Positions 55,331-63,966 of a DNA stretch of 64,000 bases are shown piece by piece. A model generated the notes under the pieces. The model saw only the letters and a program-made list of their open reading frames with translations, was not told the DNA's origin and did not search any database. Position 1 is the stretch's first letter; every line of letters starts with the position of its first letter. The translations under genes and the position numbers were made by a program. The stretch is from assembly GCA_963715655.1 (NCBI GenBank), contig OY970262.1:1240001-1304000 (forward strand), written 5' to 3'. Source of the DNA: JANQPD01 sp963715655. Its GTDB lineage: Bacteria; Bacteroidota; Bacteroidia; Flavobacteriales; Schleiferiaceae.

Positions 55331-55716
55331 GTATTCAACCGTATTTATTCGTTTTTTTAGGAGGCGGCCTTGGTAGTGTGGCGCGCTTTGGGATGTCTAA
55401 ATTGGTGCTTGGCTTAAAATACGGTGGGCAGTTTCCACTTGCCACTTTTTTATCAAACACCTTGGCCTGTGCATTGCTTGCGCTACTTACTTTTCAAATG
55501 GTAGAGCAAAAAACGTTTACTGAAAATCACATCTTATTTTGGTTGGTAGGCTTTTGTGGAGGTTTTAGCACGTTTTCTACTTTTAGTTTAGAAAACTTTA
55601 ATCTGTATAAAAGCGGTGCTTATGTATGGTTAGGTTTAAATATAGTGTTAAGCGTATTAATAGGCTTTTTTTGTTTTTTTTACTTAGCCAAAGCACTTAG
55701 CGCAGCAGCGCAATAG
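55327..55716 (+). CDS. crcB: Fluoride ion channel CrcB/Fluc
   Basis: 129 aa, four helices. Family marks: GGGLGSVARFGMSKL, FLSNTLACALLALL (the Asn of helix 2), and GFCGGFSTFSTFSLEN, the TFSTF fluoride-path motif with central Na+ site. Functions as a dual-topology dimer exporting F-. A single gene, without a fluoride riboswitch upstream because it lies within an operon. It converges on the type B T9SS gene with a 20-bp overlap. Confidence 0.94.
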   Translation: MSIQPYLFVFLGGGLGSVARFGMSKLVLGLKYGGQFPLATFLSNTLACALLALLTFQMVEQKTFTENHILFWLVGFCGGFSTFSTFSLENFNLYKSGAYVWLGLNIVLSVLIGFFCFFYLAKALSAAAQ

Positions 55717-57883
55717 TTCCTTCTTGCCGATGCTCCACACCGGTTTCTGCTTCTACCACACGCAGTAAATACCAATAATACCCAATGGGAACATCACCGC
55801 CTGTATTGGTAAGTTTCCCATTCCAACTATATGCCTGATCGTTGCTTTCAAATAAGCGCTTGCCCCAGCGGTCGTAAATTTGAATGGTATATTCACTTAC
55901 CCCTAAAATAGTTACATCAAACGTTTCATTTAGGCCATCGCCATTAGGTGTAAAAGCATTGGGTACATAAAAGCTTAGTGGTGCAAGCACCCTTAAACGT
56001 TGGGTAATCGTATCGGTACAGCCATAGCCATTATAGGTTACGTGTATCACATTAAAAGAACCGGTATCTTGAATTTTAAATCGTACGGAGTCAATGTTTT
56101 CTAAAAATCCTCTACCCGGTACAAAAGTTTCTGTTCGGTATTGAGTAGAAGTATCGGAAATGGTGAAAAATGGATCAAAAATAGTAGCACGCTCTTTAGA
56201 AACTTGTAAATTACCTTCCGGCAACGGCCAAACTTCTACGGCTAGCGGAAAAGTTTCGCGTAATGTATCTCTACAACCTTCGGTGGTAATTAAAGTGTGT
56301 GTAACATCATACACACCGGGCTTTTTGTAAACATGCGTAGGCGAGGGTAATGCAGAACTTTGGCTGTCTCCAAAATCCCAAAAATGAATTACGTTACCAA
56401 ATGTTTTACTACTATCAGTAAAGGTAGCGGCCACCGGTAGGCAGCCACTAACCGGAGGTGCATTATGCAATAGTTGGGGGCGTTCATGCAGCGAAATAGT
56501 ATCAGTTATTTCTGAAAAGCAGCCATTATCTTCTACGGTTAAGGTAACAACATGTTCGCCTAAAGCGCTCCATTGCACATTTTTAGGATTTTTATCTGAT
56601 ACCAAAATATTTGTTAATGCTGAGGTTCCAAAATCCCAAGTATATAATGCATTGGGAGTGAAATCACCAAAAGCGTTAAAATCAAAAGTATGTACATCAA
56701 AACATGAATTACCGGAAAAAGTAAAGCTTGGTTGAGGAGGTTCTACTACGTGAAAGATTTCATAGGCTGTATCCGCGCAAGAACTATTTGGTTCTGCTAT
56801 CAGCATTATTCTATAAAAACCTGTATCAGGATACGTATAGGTAGGACTAGCTAAAGTGCTGTTATCATTGGCAGTGGTAGGGTCACCAAAGTCCCAATAA
56901 TAATTATTTGCATTTATACATTGTTCACTAAGCGAAACCGTTTTACCTGCGCATACATTATTTGGATTATCTACTTGCGGCTCAATTTTACTGATAATGG
57001 CTTGGCATGAACCTGAAATATTAAACTGAAAATCGCGCCTAAGCGTACTTAGCAAAACGCCATTTCTATATTCTTCCACACAAATTCCGAATACAAATTG
57101 ACCAATTTGTGTAGGCGTGCCGGTAAGTATGCCGGTTGACGGATGCAATGCAAAAGCAGGCGAAGCAGGAATAGGGTAGGTGGCCGATAATAATGTATTA
57201 AATGTAACGGGTGTATAGGGTGGTGGTGTAGCCGGATTTGGTGCTACCGAAGTAGGTCCACCGGGATTGTTTACATCTCTACCTCCTCCGTGGTAAAATT
57301 CACAAAGGGTGTAAAATATACTGTCGCCATCCGTTTCGGTGGCACTCATATTTAAATTTATTTTTTGTCCTAAACAAAGGGCTACTGGTGGGTCGGCATT
57401 AAAGTACGGACTACTGTTGCAGGCCAAATTTGAAGGCACTTGAATGGTGTAAGTATTACCAAAAGTTTCAGGATTAGGAATGTTGTTAATGGTGGCGTTT
57501 CTGCAGCATCTTTGGCTAGATATGGTGTAACCACCCAACAGGGGCGGCAAGTTTATAGTGGTAATATAAATAGCTTTTTCGGTACATACATTTGAAGGTA
57601 ATACGGTGCAATTGTTTGGCGCAACGGTGGGTAATTGACTAGGCGTATTTATGGGCGCCAGCGTATTTAAAATCAAGTTATTGTTAATATCATAAACGGA
57701 AATAACAGCCGAGGGATCAAAGGCAGCACCGTTAGAAAAACAATCTCGATAAATGGTAAGGGTTACTTCATAATCGTTGTTTCCTAAGCATTTATAGGAA
57801 ATTTCTCCACCCACAAGGTGTGCTGCACTCATACAGAGCGCACTGCACCAAAAAAGGAATACTATGGATAAACGTTTAATCAA
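55697..57883 (-). CDS. T9SS type B cargo protein with several PKD domains and CHU_C sorting domain
   Basis: 728 aa, secreted. Signal peptide to about residue 20, mature start AAHLVGGEISYKC, then the same N-terminal module as the 39449-41410 protein (ISSQRCCRN, CNSSPYFNADPPVALCLGQ, GICVEEYRNGVL). PKD-like repeats follow: NNYYWDFGDPTTAND, LYTWDFGTSAL, IHFWDFGDSQSS. The type B domain is at about 645-728: VPNAFTPNGDGLNETFDVTI, YDRWGKRLFES, PIGYYWYLLRVV. It is one PKD unit longer than its paralogue. No SprF-type partner is adjacent. Next on the same strand upstream are the GHMP kinase and HMG-CoA reductase genes, 59 bp away. Confidence 0.93.
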   Translation of the reverse strand: MIKRLSIVFLFWCSALCMSAAHLVGGEISYKCLGNNDYEVTLTIYRDCFSNGAAFDPSAVISVYDINNNLILNTLAPINTPSQLPTVAPNNCTVLPSNVCTEKAIYITTINLPPLLGGYTISSQRCCRNATINNIPNPETFGNTYTIQVPSNLACNSSPYFNADPPVALCLGQKINLNMSATETDGDSIFYTLCEFYHGGGRDVNNPGGPTSVAPNPATPPPYTPVTFNTLLSATYPIPASPAFALHPSTGILTGTPTQIGQFVFGICVEEYRNGVLLSTLRRDFQFNISGSCQAIISKIEPQVDNPNNVCAGKTVSLSEQCINANNYYWDFGDPTTANDNSTLASPTYTYPDTGFYRIMLIAEPNSSCADTAYEIFHVVEPPQPSFTFSGNSCFDVHTFDFNAFGDFTPNALYTWDFGTSALTNILVSDKNPKNVQWSALGEHVVTLTVEDNGCFSEITDTISLHERPQLLHNAPPVSGCLPVAATFTDSSKTFGNVIHFWDFGDSQSSALPSPTHVYKKPGVYDVTHTLITTEGCRDTLRETFPLAVEVWPLPEGNLQVSKERATIFDPFFTISDTSTQYRTETFVPGRGFLENIDSVRFKIQDTGSFNVIHVTYNGYGCTDTITQRLRVLAPLSFYVPNAFTPNGDGLNETFDVTILGVSEYTIQIYDRWGKRLFESNDQAYSWNGKLTNTGGDVPIGYYWYLLRVVEAETGVEHRQEGTIALLR

Positions 57884-57942
57884 GAAATAGGGTTTTCTAC
57901 TTCTCGAAAATACAAAATGCTGGTTTAGAACATTGTTAAAAT

Positions 57943-58851
57943 TTACAAATTGTGTAAAATCATTTCTTGAAATGTAATAATGGTGTGGTAGTTTTTAGCT
58001 TTAAAGTAAGCTGGCACATCGTTTCCAAGGGCTAAAATAAAATCGCCACCCCAAGCGCCTAAGCTTTTTACTACCCCATCAAAATCATAAAATAATTGAG
58101 ACTGAATGGTTTTAAGACCAATGGCTTTGGCTGTAAGTTGTTCATGCTCTTTAAGTAGCGCTATTAAAGCTTTTTCTGTTTTAGCCAATAAAATTTTATC
58201 CGATAAAGCGGTAATTTCTTGAATAGTTTCAGCGTCCGTTTCGTTAGCTAAAAAACGTGTTACTTCGGGTAGGCTTTTTTGCTTTTGATTTAAATGTATA
58301 AACCAAGCATTTGCAAAAATCTCCGGTAGTTTTACAGGGTTTATTTCTACTGTTTGATGCTCTTTTAAAGTGTAAAAGATAGGCGTACTTGCTTGTGCAC
58401 AAGCTACATCATAACCACTACCTTTGGTAGATTCAAAAAATAATTGCAACGCATCAATTTCAAAAAACTGAGCTAATAAACTTATCAAAGTGCTGCTGCT
58501 GCCCAACCCCCAATTGTTAGGAAACTCTAAATATGTGCTGAATTTTAATCCTTGATGCACATGATTTACGGCACTTTTAGTACGTGCGTTTTTTAGTAAA
58601 TTTTGCAGAAAAACAGCAGCAGTATGGTTATCGGTTTCTACAATGTCCAAATCACGTGAAAACGTACAGGCAAACCATAACTTACCTTCCTGTGTAAAAC
58701 TTTGCCATTCCCAACTATCAGATTCAATCTTTTCTACCTGCAGCTTTTGGCCAAAACTAGTTGGGAAAGCAAGTGCTTTAGCTCCTTTTAAAACCGTGTA
58801 CTCTCCGGTAATTAAGAGTTTGCCGTGTGCATAAAAATGTTGCGTTGCCAA
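57943..58851 (-). CDS. GHMP kinase, mevalonate-pathway type
   Basis: 302 aa. GHMP order: HGKLLITGEYTVLKGAKAL (N-terminal substrate strand), NNWGLGSSSTLISLLAQF (glycine/serine phosphate loop), GSGYDVACAQA, and a C-terminal LGAWGGDFILAL motif 3. It lies 8 bp behind HMG-CoA reductase, so a role as mevalonate or phosphomevalonate kinase is likely; its divergence from classical MvaK1 leaves the exact substrate open. Downstream mevalonate genes are not in the window. Confidence 0.85.
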   Translation of the reverse strand: MATQHFYAHGKLLITGEYTVLKGAKALAFPTSFGQKLQVEKIESDSWEWQSFTQEGKLWFACTFSRDLDIVETDNHTAAVFLQNLLKNARTKSAVNHVHQGLKFSTYLEFPNNWGLGSSSTLISLLAQFFEIDALQLFFESTKGSGYDVACAQASTPIFYTLKEHQTVEINPVKLPEIFANAWFIHLNQKQKSLPEVTRFLANETDAETIQEITALSDKILLAKTEKALIALLKEHEQLTAKAIGLKTIQSQLFYDFDGVVKSLGAWGGDFILALGNDVPAYFKAKNYHTIITFQEMILHNL

Positions 58852-58859
58852 TTGTTTTG

Positions 58860-60200
58860 CTAGGCTTTTTTCAATTCGCTTACGCTGGATATCCCGCGCA
58901 CTTCACAAAATTTATTTACCGCTGCGGAATGAGAAACTACGTTATCCTTAAAATAATGTACAATTTCTTCCTTTTCTTCATCCGTAGCTTCTAGCTGATT
59001 GAGGATGTTTAGCAAATGCATTTTCATGTGGCCTTTTTGAATACCGGTGGTAACTAATGCGCGCAAAGCGGCAAAATTTTGCGCCAATCCGCTACTGGCC
59101 ACTAAGCCCATTAATTCTTTTGCATTGGGTTTGCCTAAAAGCTGTAAAGAGAATTTAACCATTGGGTGCAAGGTAGTTAAGCCACCCACGGTGCCAAGTG
59201 CTAAAGGCACTTCTATCCAAAATTTGAAAATTCCATCTTCCACCGCACAGTGCGTTAAGCTGCGGTATTGTCCATCGCGCGAAGCATAGGTGTGGCAGGC
59301 GGCTTCTATGGCACGAAAGTCGTTTCCGGTGGCTAATACTACGGCATCTATACCATTCATAATTCCTTTATTATGTGTGGTAGCGCGGTATGGTTCAATT
59401 TCTGCAATGCGCACAGCCTGCTTAAATTTTCTAACAAACTCATTGGCTTCTACGCCTTTATCTACCAATTGTTCTATGGGGCAACTTACTTCAGAACGCA
59501 CCACGCATTGTGGCGTGTAGTTAGATAAAATACACATTACAATTTCAAGCTTATCATCCGGCTTTCCGGAGCTTGCTTGTTGCATAATTACTTTAAGTGT
59601 ATTAGCAAATTGCTCTAAACAGGTATTTATAAAATTTGCACCCATCGAGTCACACGTGTCAAACGTGGCTTCTAGTTGGTAATAATGCTCAAGCGCGTTA
59701 GTTTTAGATTTTAGGTTGATGGATAAAATACCACCTCCGCGTGCACGCATATTTGCAGTTACATCTTCGGTTGCTTTGTAAAATTCCGCTTTAGATGTTT
59801 CAATGGCGTTGGCTAAAACCGTAGGTTTGCCGGTGTACATAAAATGCACATGACCAACTTTTGTGGCACTTACTACCGTTGTTTTAAAACCACCACGCTC
59901 CAACCAAAAAGACGCGCTTTTGGCTGCTGCGGCTACAACGCTACTTTCTTCAATAGCCATTGGTACAGCATAAAGTTTACCATTAACCATAAAATTTGGC
60001 GCTACACCCAAGGGTAAGTAAAAGTTGGTTAAGGTGTTTTCAATAAACTCATCATGCAGTTTTTGAAGTTTTGCATCGCTGTGCCAATATGTTTTTAAAG
60101 TTTGTAAAGCACCGGCATCATTATTAAAATAGTTGGCTACTAACCATTCCATTTTACCTTCTTTACTAAGCTTAGAAAATCCTTTTACTGGGTTGTTCAT
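58860..60200 (-). CDS. mvaA: Hydroxymethylglutaryl-CoA reductase, class II
   Basis: 446 aa. PVKGFSKLSKEGKMEW start, MAIEESSVVAAAAKSA (catalytic Glu), FDTCDSMGANFINTCLEQ (dinucleotide loop), ATTHNKGIMNGIDAVVLATG (catalytic Lys and Asp), LALGTVGGLTTLHP and KGHMKMHLLNI with the catalytic His. This is the class II (so-called degradative, Pseudomonas mevalonii type) enzyme, though in Flavobacteriia with adjacent GHMP kinase it is used for synthesis of mevalonate. Cofactor preference not readable. First gene of the pair with the GHMP kinase. Confidence 0.95.
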   Translation of the reverse strand: MNNPVKGFSKLSKEGKMEWLVANYFNNDAGALQTLKTYWHSDAKLQKLHDEFIENTLTNFYLPLGVAPNFMVNGKLYAVPMAIEESSVVAAAAKSASFWLERGGFKTTVVSATKVGHVHFMYTGKPTVLANAIETSKAEFYKATEDVTANMRARGGGILSINLKSKTNALEHYYQLEATFDTCDSMGANFINTCLEQFANTLKVIMQQASSGKPDDKLEIVMCILSNYTPQCVVRSEVSCPIEQLVDKGVEANEFVRKFKQAVRIAEIEPYRATTHNKGIMNGIDAVVLATGNDFRAIEAACHTYASRDGQYRSLTHCAVEDGIFKFWIEVPLALGTVGGLTTLHPMVKFSLQLLGKPNAKELMGLVASSGLAQNFAALRALVTTGIQKGHMKMHLLNILNQLEATDEEKEEIVHYFKDNVVSHSAAVNKFCEVRGISSVSELKKA

Positions 60201-60279
60201 CTATTAAATATTGTACGAATATGAATGTGTAAAAGCGTAAAAAGTACTTTTTGTTGTCTATTAAAATGCTAAATAAGGG

Positions 60280-60906
60280 TTAAAATTTCCAGATACCTTC
60301 AGAAAACCAAGTATTGTATTTAGCATTTAGTTTTTCATTCCATTTTTGAATAATTTCTGCTTTAGAATAGGTAAGTAGCGATAGAAAATAGGTGCTGCGC
60401 TGATAAAATGGAAACGGTGTTTTCAATTGGGTGAAGTTTTTATCCATTACTACAAATGCATCAATATTTTGCATTTCGGTTTGCCCGAAGGCACCTATTA
60501 AAAATTCATTTGGTAAAATAGCTTCCGGTACTGTTTCTCCAAATTTATTGATTAATATACCTTTTAGATTTCCCTCTTGAACTTTTTTGTAATTGTAATC
60601 TTCAAAAAAGTACACCTTACCAAAAGTATATACTTGCCTAAAAGCTAGCAGTGTCTCTTTTCTTTCTAAGAAATTTTCTTCTTCCAGTTCTTTAGCTTTA
60701 GTGAATAAGCCGGCTTGTTTAAGCGCTACAATTTTATTTTCAGGGTTTGGTAATCGTACTAATATTCCACTATGGCGCAAAATCAATAAGTGATCTTCTA
60801 AAGAATAATTTCGCGGCAAATTAGGGTCAAGCTGCCCCGTTGCTTTATTTGGCAAAAACGATAAAGCCAAACATGCGAAGAGTAAACTATATAAATTGTT
60901 TTTCAT
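60280..60906 (-). CDS. Exported protein of unknown function
   Basis: 208 aa from ATG 60906, chosen because it starts a clean signal peptide (MKNNLYSLLFACLALSFLPN, cut near TGQ); a longer frame to 60927 adds seven residues before it. The mature part has no motif I recognise: an N-terminal helix pair with KQAGLFTKAKELEEENF, then alternating strands (VYTFGKVYFFEDYNY, IDAFVVMDKNF) and a C-terminal helix. Only 80 bp from the HMG-CoA reductase start. Confidence 0.6.
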   Translation of the reverse strand: MKNNLYSLLFACLALSFLPNKATGQLDPNLPRNYSLEDHLLILRHSGILVRLPNPENKIVALKQAGLFTKAKELEEENFLERKETLLAFRQVYTFGKVYFFEDYNYKKVQEGNLKGILINKFGETVPEAILPNEFLIGAFGQTEMQNIDAFVVMDKNFTQLKTPFPFYQRSTYFLSLLTYSKAEIIQKWNEKLNAKYNTWFSEGIWKF

Positions 60907-60966
60907 ATTATTGAACTGTTTTAACAATTAGGATATTTTTATAAAAGGTATTTAGCTAAAGTAAAC

Positions 60967-61323
60967 ATGAGTGAAGTAAAAACACAAAGCACGCACAATT
61001 TTGCCTTTTGGTTTCATGTATTACTTACACTTTTGGCATTGTTTGGCCCCTTTCTATTTTCGTGGTATTTAATGGTAACGGCCTATGGCTTGGTGTTGAT
61101 TCAATTTTTAATTTTTAATCGCTGTTTGCTTAACGCAAAACATAATTTAGATACCGAAACTGATAAAGATGCTACCTTCTATTCTTATCTTTTTGAAAAA
61201 GTGGGTTATAATCCTAATAAAAGAACGTTAAAACTTATTGTCAGACGTTATTTGTACATCATTTTAAGCACCATTACGATTTTGTGGCAAGTAGTTTTTG
61301 GTTTTAAACCATTGTTGTTTTAG
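60967..61323 (+). CDS. Small membrane protein of unknown function
   Basis: 118 aa with three hydrophobic segments: NFAFWFHVLLTLLALFGPFL, LMVTAYGLVLIQFLIF and YLYIILSTITILWQVVFGF, separated by an acidic loop (LDTETDKDATF) and KVGYNPNKRTLK. No named family; comparable short proteins are frequent in Bacteroidota. Divergent from the exported protein across 60 bp. Confidence 0.6.
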   Translation: MSEVKTQSTHNFAFWFHVLLTLLALFGPFLFSWYLMVTAYGLVLIQFLIFNRCLLNAKHNLDTETDKDATFYSYLFEKVGYNPNKRTLKLIVRRYLYIILSTITILWQVVFGFKPLLF

Positions 61324-61616
61324 TAAGTAGTTAAGCGGCAAGTTTGCAGTTTTTAAAATTAGCTAGAAAGGTTGGCAATTAACTCAAAATTAATTATTTG
61401 TAACGAGATTTTCCGTGCATTTGCTAGCCGTTAATCGTTAGCCGTTAATCGTTGACGTTGCCGTTAACCCTTTCTCTTTTCTTACCCCTAGCCCATTAAC
61501 GAATAACCAATAACCAATAACCCTTCTCTTTTCTTACCCACAGCCTATTAACGAATAACCAATAACCGTTAACCCTTCTCTTTCCTTACCCACAGCCCAA
61601 TAACAAATAACCCTTT
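61324..61616. repeat. Tandem-repeat spacer between convergent genes
   Basis: AGCCGTTAATCGTT twice (61426-61453), followed by three imperfect copies of a roughly 52-bp unit starting AACCCTTCTCTTT at 61466, 61519 and 61571, each ending in AATAACC heptamers. The last copy is shortened (38 bp) and stops just before the DsbA-family stop codon. No coding frame. Confidence 0.85.
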
Positions 61617-62264
61617 TCACTTTCCAATTTCTGCTTTCACATTTTCCACGGTTTCTTCCAGCACATTTAAAGGCGTGTACCCACGTGCTACCATGTAAGC
61701 TTTATCGTCATCTTTATAAATTACACACGGAAATCCGGTTATTCCCCAATTAGCAACGGTTTTAAATTCTTCTATAATTAGCTGATCAATTTTTTCTAGC
61801 TGCATATTTTCTTCAAAAGCCGCAGCATCTAAATTGAAATCTGCCGCGCAAGTTCCATAAGTGCTTAGTTCAGCCGGTGGCAAACCTTCCTCATAAATAG
61901 CTTTTTGCAAGCGTGCGGCAAAGGCAATCATTTCATCTGGTTTTTGACTTCTAAAAAGCGCCATAGCCTTGGCTGCCGGTATGGAGGTGAAAATTGCTTC
62001 ACCTTTATCTAGCTCTGCTAAAAAAGCCTCACCAAATTTTACACCCGTAGCGTTTTCTACCGTTAAATAGGCTTCTTTAATGTAGCCTGCAACTTCACCA
62101 ATAGGGCCAATGCGCTCACCGGTTACCATGCCACCGCTTAATACATGAAAGTTATATTTATGTGCATTTCGCTCGTAAAACTCGGTCATTACATCGCTAA
62201 AGCCATAGCACCAGCCGCACAAAGCATCATAAGCATAATATATGGTAGGTTTACTGTCGTCCAT
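61617..62264 (-). CDS. DsbA-family (FrnE-like) dithiol oxidoreductase
   Basis: 215 aa, no signal peptide. Active site DALCGWCYGF near residue 14-20 (CxxC as CGWC), the thioredoxin-helical insertion with AKAMALFRSQKPDEM, and a cis-Pro loop WGITGFPCVIYKDD near 170. The cytosolic, CGWC-bearing group includes FrnE-like and 2-hydroxychromene-2-carboxylate-isomerase-like proteins. Substrate unknown. A -7 box TATTTTTG lies 18-25 nt upstream. Confidence 0.88.
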   Translation of the reverse strand: MDDSKPTIYYAYDALCGWCYGFSDVMTEFYERNAHKYNFHVLSGGMVTGERIGPIGEVAGYIKEAYLTVENATGVKFGEAFLAELDKGEAIFTSIPAAKAMALFRSQKPDEMIAFAARLQKAIYEEGLPPAELSTYGTCAADFNLDAAAFEENMQLEKIDQLIIEEFKTVANWGITGFPCVIYKDDDKAYMVARGYTPLNVLEETVENVKAEIGK

Positions 62265-62281
62265 TTTGTTTTATTTACCGG

Positions 62282-62289
62282 CAAAAATA
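62282..62289 (-). promoter_or_regulatory. -7 box upstream of the DsbA-family gene
   Basis: CAAAAATA on the plus strand (TATTTTTG on the minus), 17 nt before the ATG at 62264. Confidence 0.45.
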
Positions 62290-62380
62290 CTTATAGGCCA
62301 ATCTAAAACCGAATTAAAACCATTTATACTTGCTATGGCCAATTAGACTATACATTATTTTTTAGCTGCTTGCGCCAATG

Positions 62381-62388
62381 TACCTTTG
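62381..62388 (+). promoter_or_regulatory. -7 box abutting the queE start
   Basis: TACCTTTG followed by CGGC and ATG at 62393; 4 nt between box and start codon. It overlaps an upstream in-frame ATG (62378), making that start impossible if the promoter is real. Confidence 0.5.
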
Positions 62389-62392
62389 CGGC

Positions 62393-63022
62393 ATGACGGA
62401 GCAAGAAAAAGCAATGGTAGAAAAAGGTGAAATGTTACCCTTAATGGAGGAATTTTATACCATACAGGGGGAAGGTTTCCACACCGGGAGAGCTGCTTAT
62501 TTTATACGTGTAGGTGGCTGTGATGTTGGCTGCCACTGGTGTGATGTAAAAGAAAGCTGGAATCCTAACTTACATCCGGCTACCACCATCCATCATATTG
62601 CCGAAGAAGCCAAAAAGTATTCAAGCACCGTAGTAATTACCGGTGGTGAGCCACTTACGTGGAATATGCAACCGCTTACGCAGATGCTTAAAGATGCAGC
62701 TTTCACTATTCATATTGAGACTTCCGGGGCGTATGCTTTAACCGGTATTTGGGATTGGATTTGCCTTTCGCCTAAGAAAACAAAACCACCGGTACACGAG
62801 GTTTACGCAAAAGCACATGAGCTTAAAATGATTATTTTTAATCAGCACGACTTTAAATGGGCGGAAGAACATGCCGCCAAAGTGGGTAAAGATTGTGTGC
62901 TTTTTTTGCAGCCGGAATGGAGTAAACGTGATGCCATGATGCCACTTATTAGTGATTATGTAATGAAAAATCCGAAATGGCGTATAAGTTTACAAACGCA
63001 TAAATATATAGGTATTCCATAA
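62393..63022 (+). CDS. queE: 7-carboxy-7-deazaguanine synthase
   Basis: 209 aa radical-SAM enzyme of queuosine/preQ0 synthesis. The iron-sulfur motif is GGCDVGCHWCDVK, with the substrate-binding EEFYTIQGEGFHTGRAAYFIR before it and VVITGGEPLTW after; AHELKMIIFNQHDF closes the SAM site. The start at 62393 is chosen because the -7 box lies immediately before; 62378 falls inside the promoter and 62414 (MVEKGEM) remains possible. Other queuosine genes are not in the window. The stop overlaps the next gene by one base (TAATG). Confidence 0.93.
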   Translation: MTEQEKAMVEKGEMLPLMEEFYTIQGEGFHTGRAAYFIRVGGCDVGCHWCDVKESWNPNLHPATTIHHIAEEAKKYSSTVVITGGEPLTWNMQPLTQMLKDAAFTIHIETSGAYALTGIWDWICLSPKKTKPPVHEVYAKAHELKMIIFNQHDFKWAEEHAAKVGKDCVLFLQPEWSKRDAMMPLISDYVMKNPKWRISLQTHKYIGIP

Positions 63023-63813
63023 TGGCCAAACAACCCATTTTTATAGGCGGCATAGGGGGTAGCGGCACGCGTTCAATAGTTAGTGTGTTAGATGCCTTGG
63101 GTTTGCAAACCGCAGCATTGGTTAATGAAAGTTTAGATTCTAAATGGTTTGCCTTCTTATTTAAACAAGCGCGCTTTTTTCATTTGCATGAAAAGTTACC
63201 CTTGCAGCAAAATCTTCAGCTTTTTAAAAAAGTAATGTTAGGTAAAGATTTATCTGAAGCAGACTTAAAGCTTATTGAAAGTCCACAGCAAAAACCCGAA
63301 CATCCCTTTGCATTACAACATGTAAGCACCTATAAAGCTGAGCAAATAGAAGTGGCAAAAGAGCCAAACATGCTTTATTTCACCGAAGAGTTAGATGCAT
63401 TATTTCCACAATCTAAATTTATTTTGGTAGTGCGCAATCCTTTAGAAATGGCTATTAGTAGTAATCAGCAGCAGCTTATTAATTGGGGAGCCAATTTTGG
63501 GTGTACCGATGTAGAAAGCACTAATGAGCGTTTACATTTTTGGATAAAGGTGCACGCGTACGCTTTACAGAAACTCCAGCAGTTCTATTCAAATCGTTTT
63601 TTGATTTTAGATTACAATAGTTTGGGTGTAAATCCTGAGAAAGAAATAAAACGTTTGGCCGCTTTTGCGGAATGTAACTTTACAGAAGCTCAAATTACCG
63701 AAATAGGTGGTTTGATAATATATAAAGCGAAGCATGTAGAAATAGTGAAGAAAGAAGCAGACGTTGGTTTGTTAGCTGAGGTAATGAAGTTTTATGAAGG
63801 TTTATGTGGATAG
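63022..63813 (+). CDS. Sulfotransferase-like protein
   Basis: 263 aa. The N-terminal PIFIGGIGGSGTRSIVSVLDAL resembles the 5'-phosphosulfate (PAPS) P-loop-like site, and SKFILVVRNPLEMAIS the 3'-phosphate-binding segment of the sulfotransferase superfamily. No signal peptide. Acceptor unknown; polysaccharide or small-molecule sulfation are both possible. It is coupled to queE by a 1-bp overlap, but no functional link is evident. Confidence 0.8.
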   Translation: MAKQPIFIGGIGGSGTRSIVSVLDALGLQTAALVNESLDSKWFAFLFKQARFFHLHEKLPLQQNLQLFKKVMLGKDLSEADLKLIESPQQKPEHPFALQHVSTYKAEQIEVAKEPNMLYFTEELDALFPQSKFILVVRNPLEMAISSNQQQLINWGANFGCTDVESTNERLHFWIKVHAYALQKLQQFYSNRFLILDYNSLGVNPEKEIKRLAAFAECNFTEAQITEIGGLIIYKAKHVEIVKKEADVGLLAEVMKFYEGLCG

Positions 63814-63921
63814 CTTGAGCGCAAGTTGAAAATTGTAATAAACGGAACATTTCCCTTGCACCGTAAACATTCTCCCAATAAAAAATTCTTCCCCGCAAAC
63901 CTTTCTTTGCCTTCTGCTTTA

Positions 63922-63929
63922 TACTTTCG
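63922..63929 (+). promoter_or_regulatory. -7 box upstream of the mdh start
   Basis: TACTTTCG followed by C, one mismatch to TAnnTTTG, 37 nt before the ATG at 63967. Confidence 0.4.
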
Positions 63930-63966
63930 CAACACAGATAAATAAATTTCTCAAATAACTAATTAT

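Noticed and set aside
61426..61613. CRISPR array
   Set aside because: The units are contiguous, about 52 bp, degenerate, without unique spacers, and no cas genes are nearby.
62378..62392. Upstream queE start (MYLCG)
   Set aside because: These codons overlap the TACCTTTG -7 box, and the five residues are not part of the conserved QueE N-terminus.
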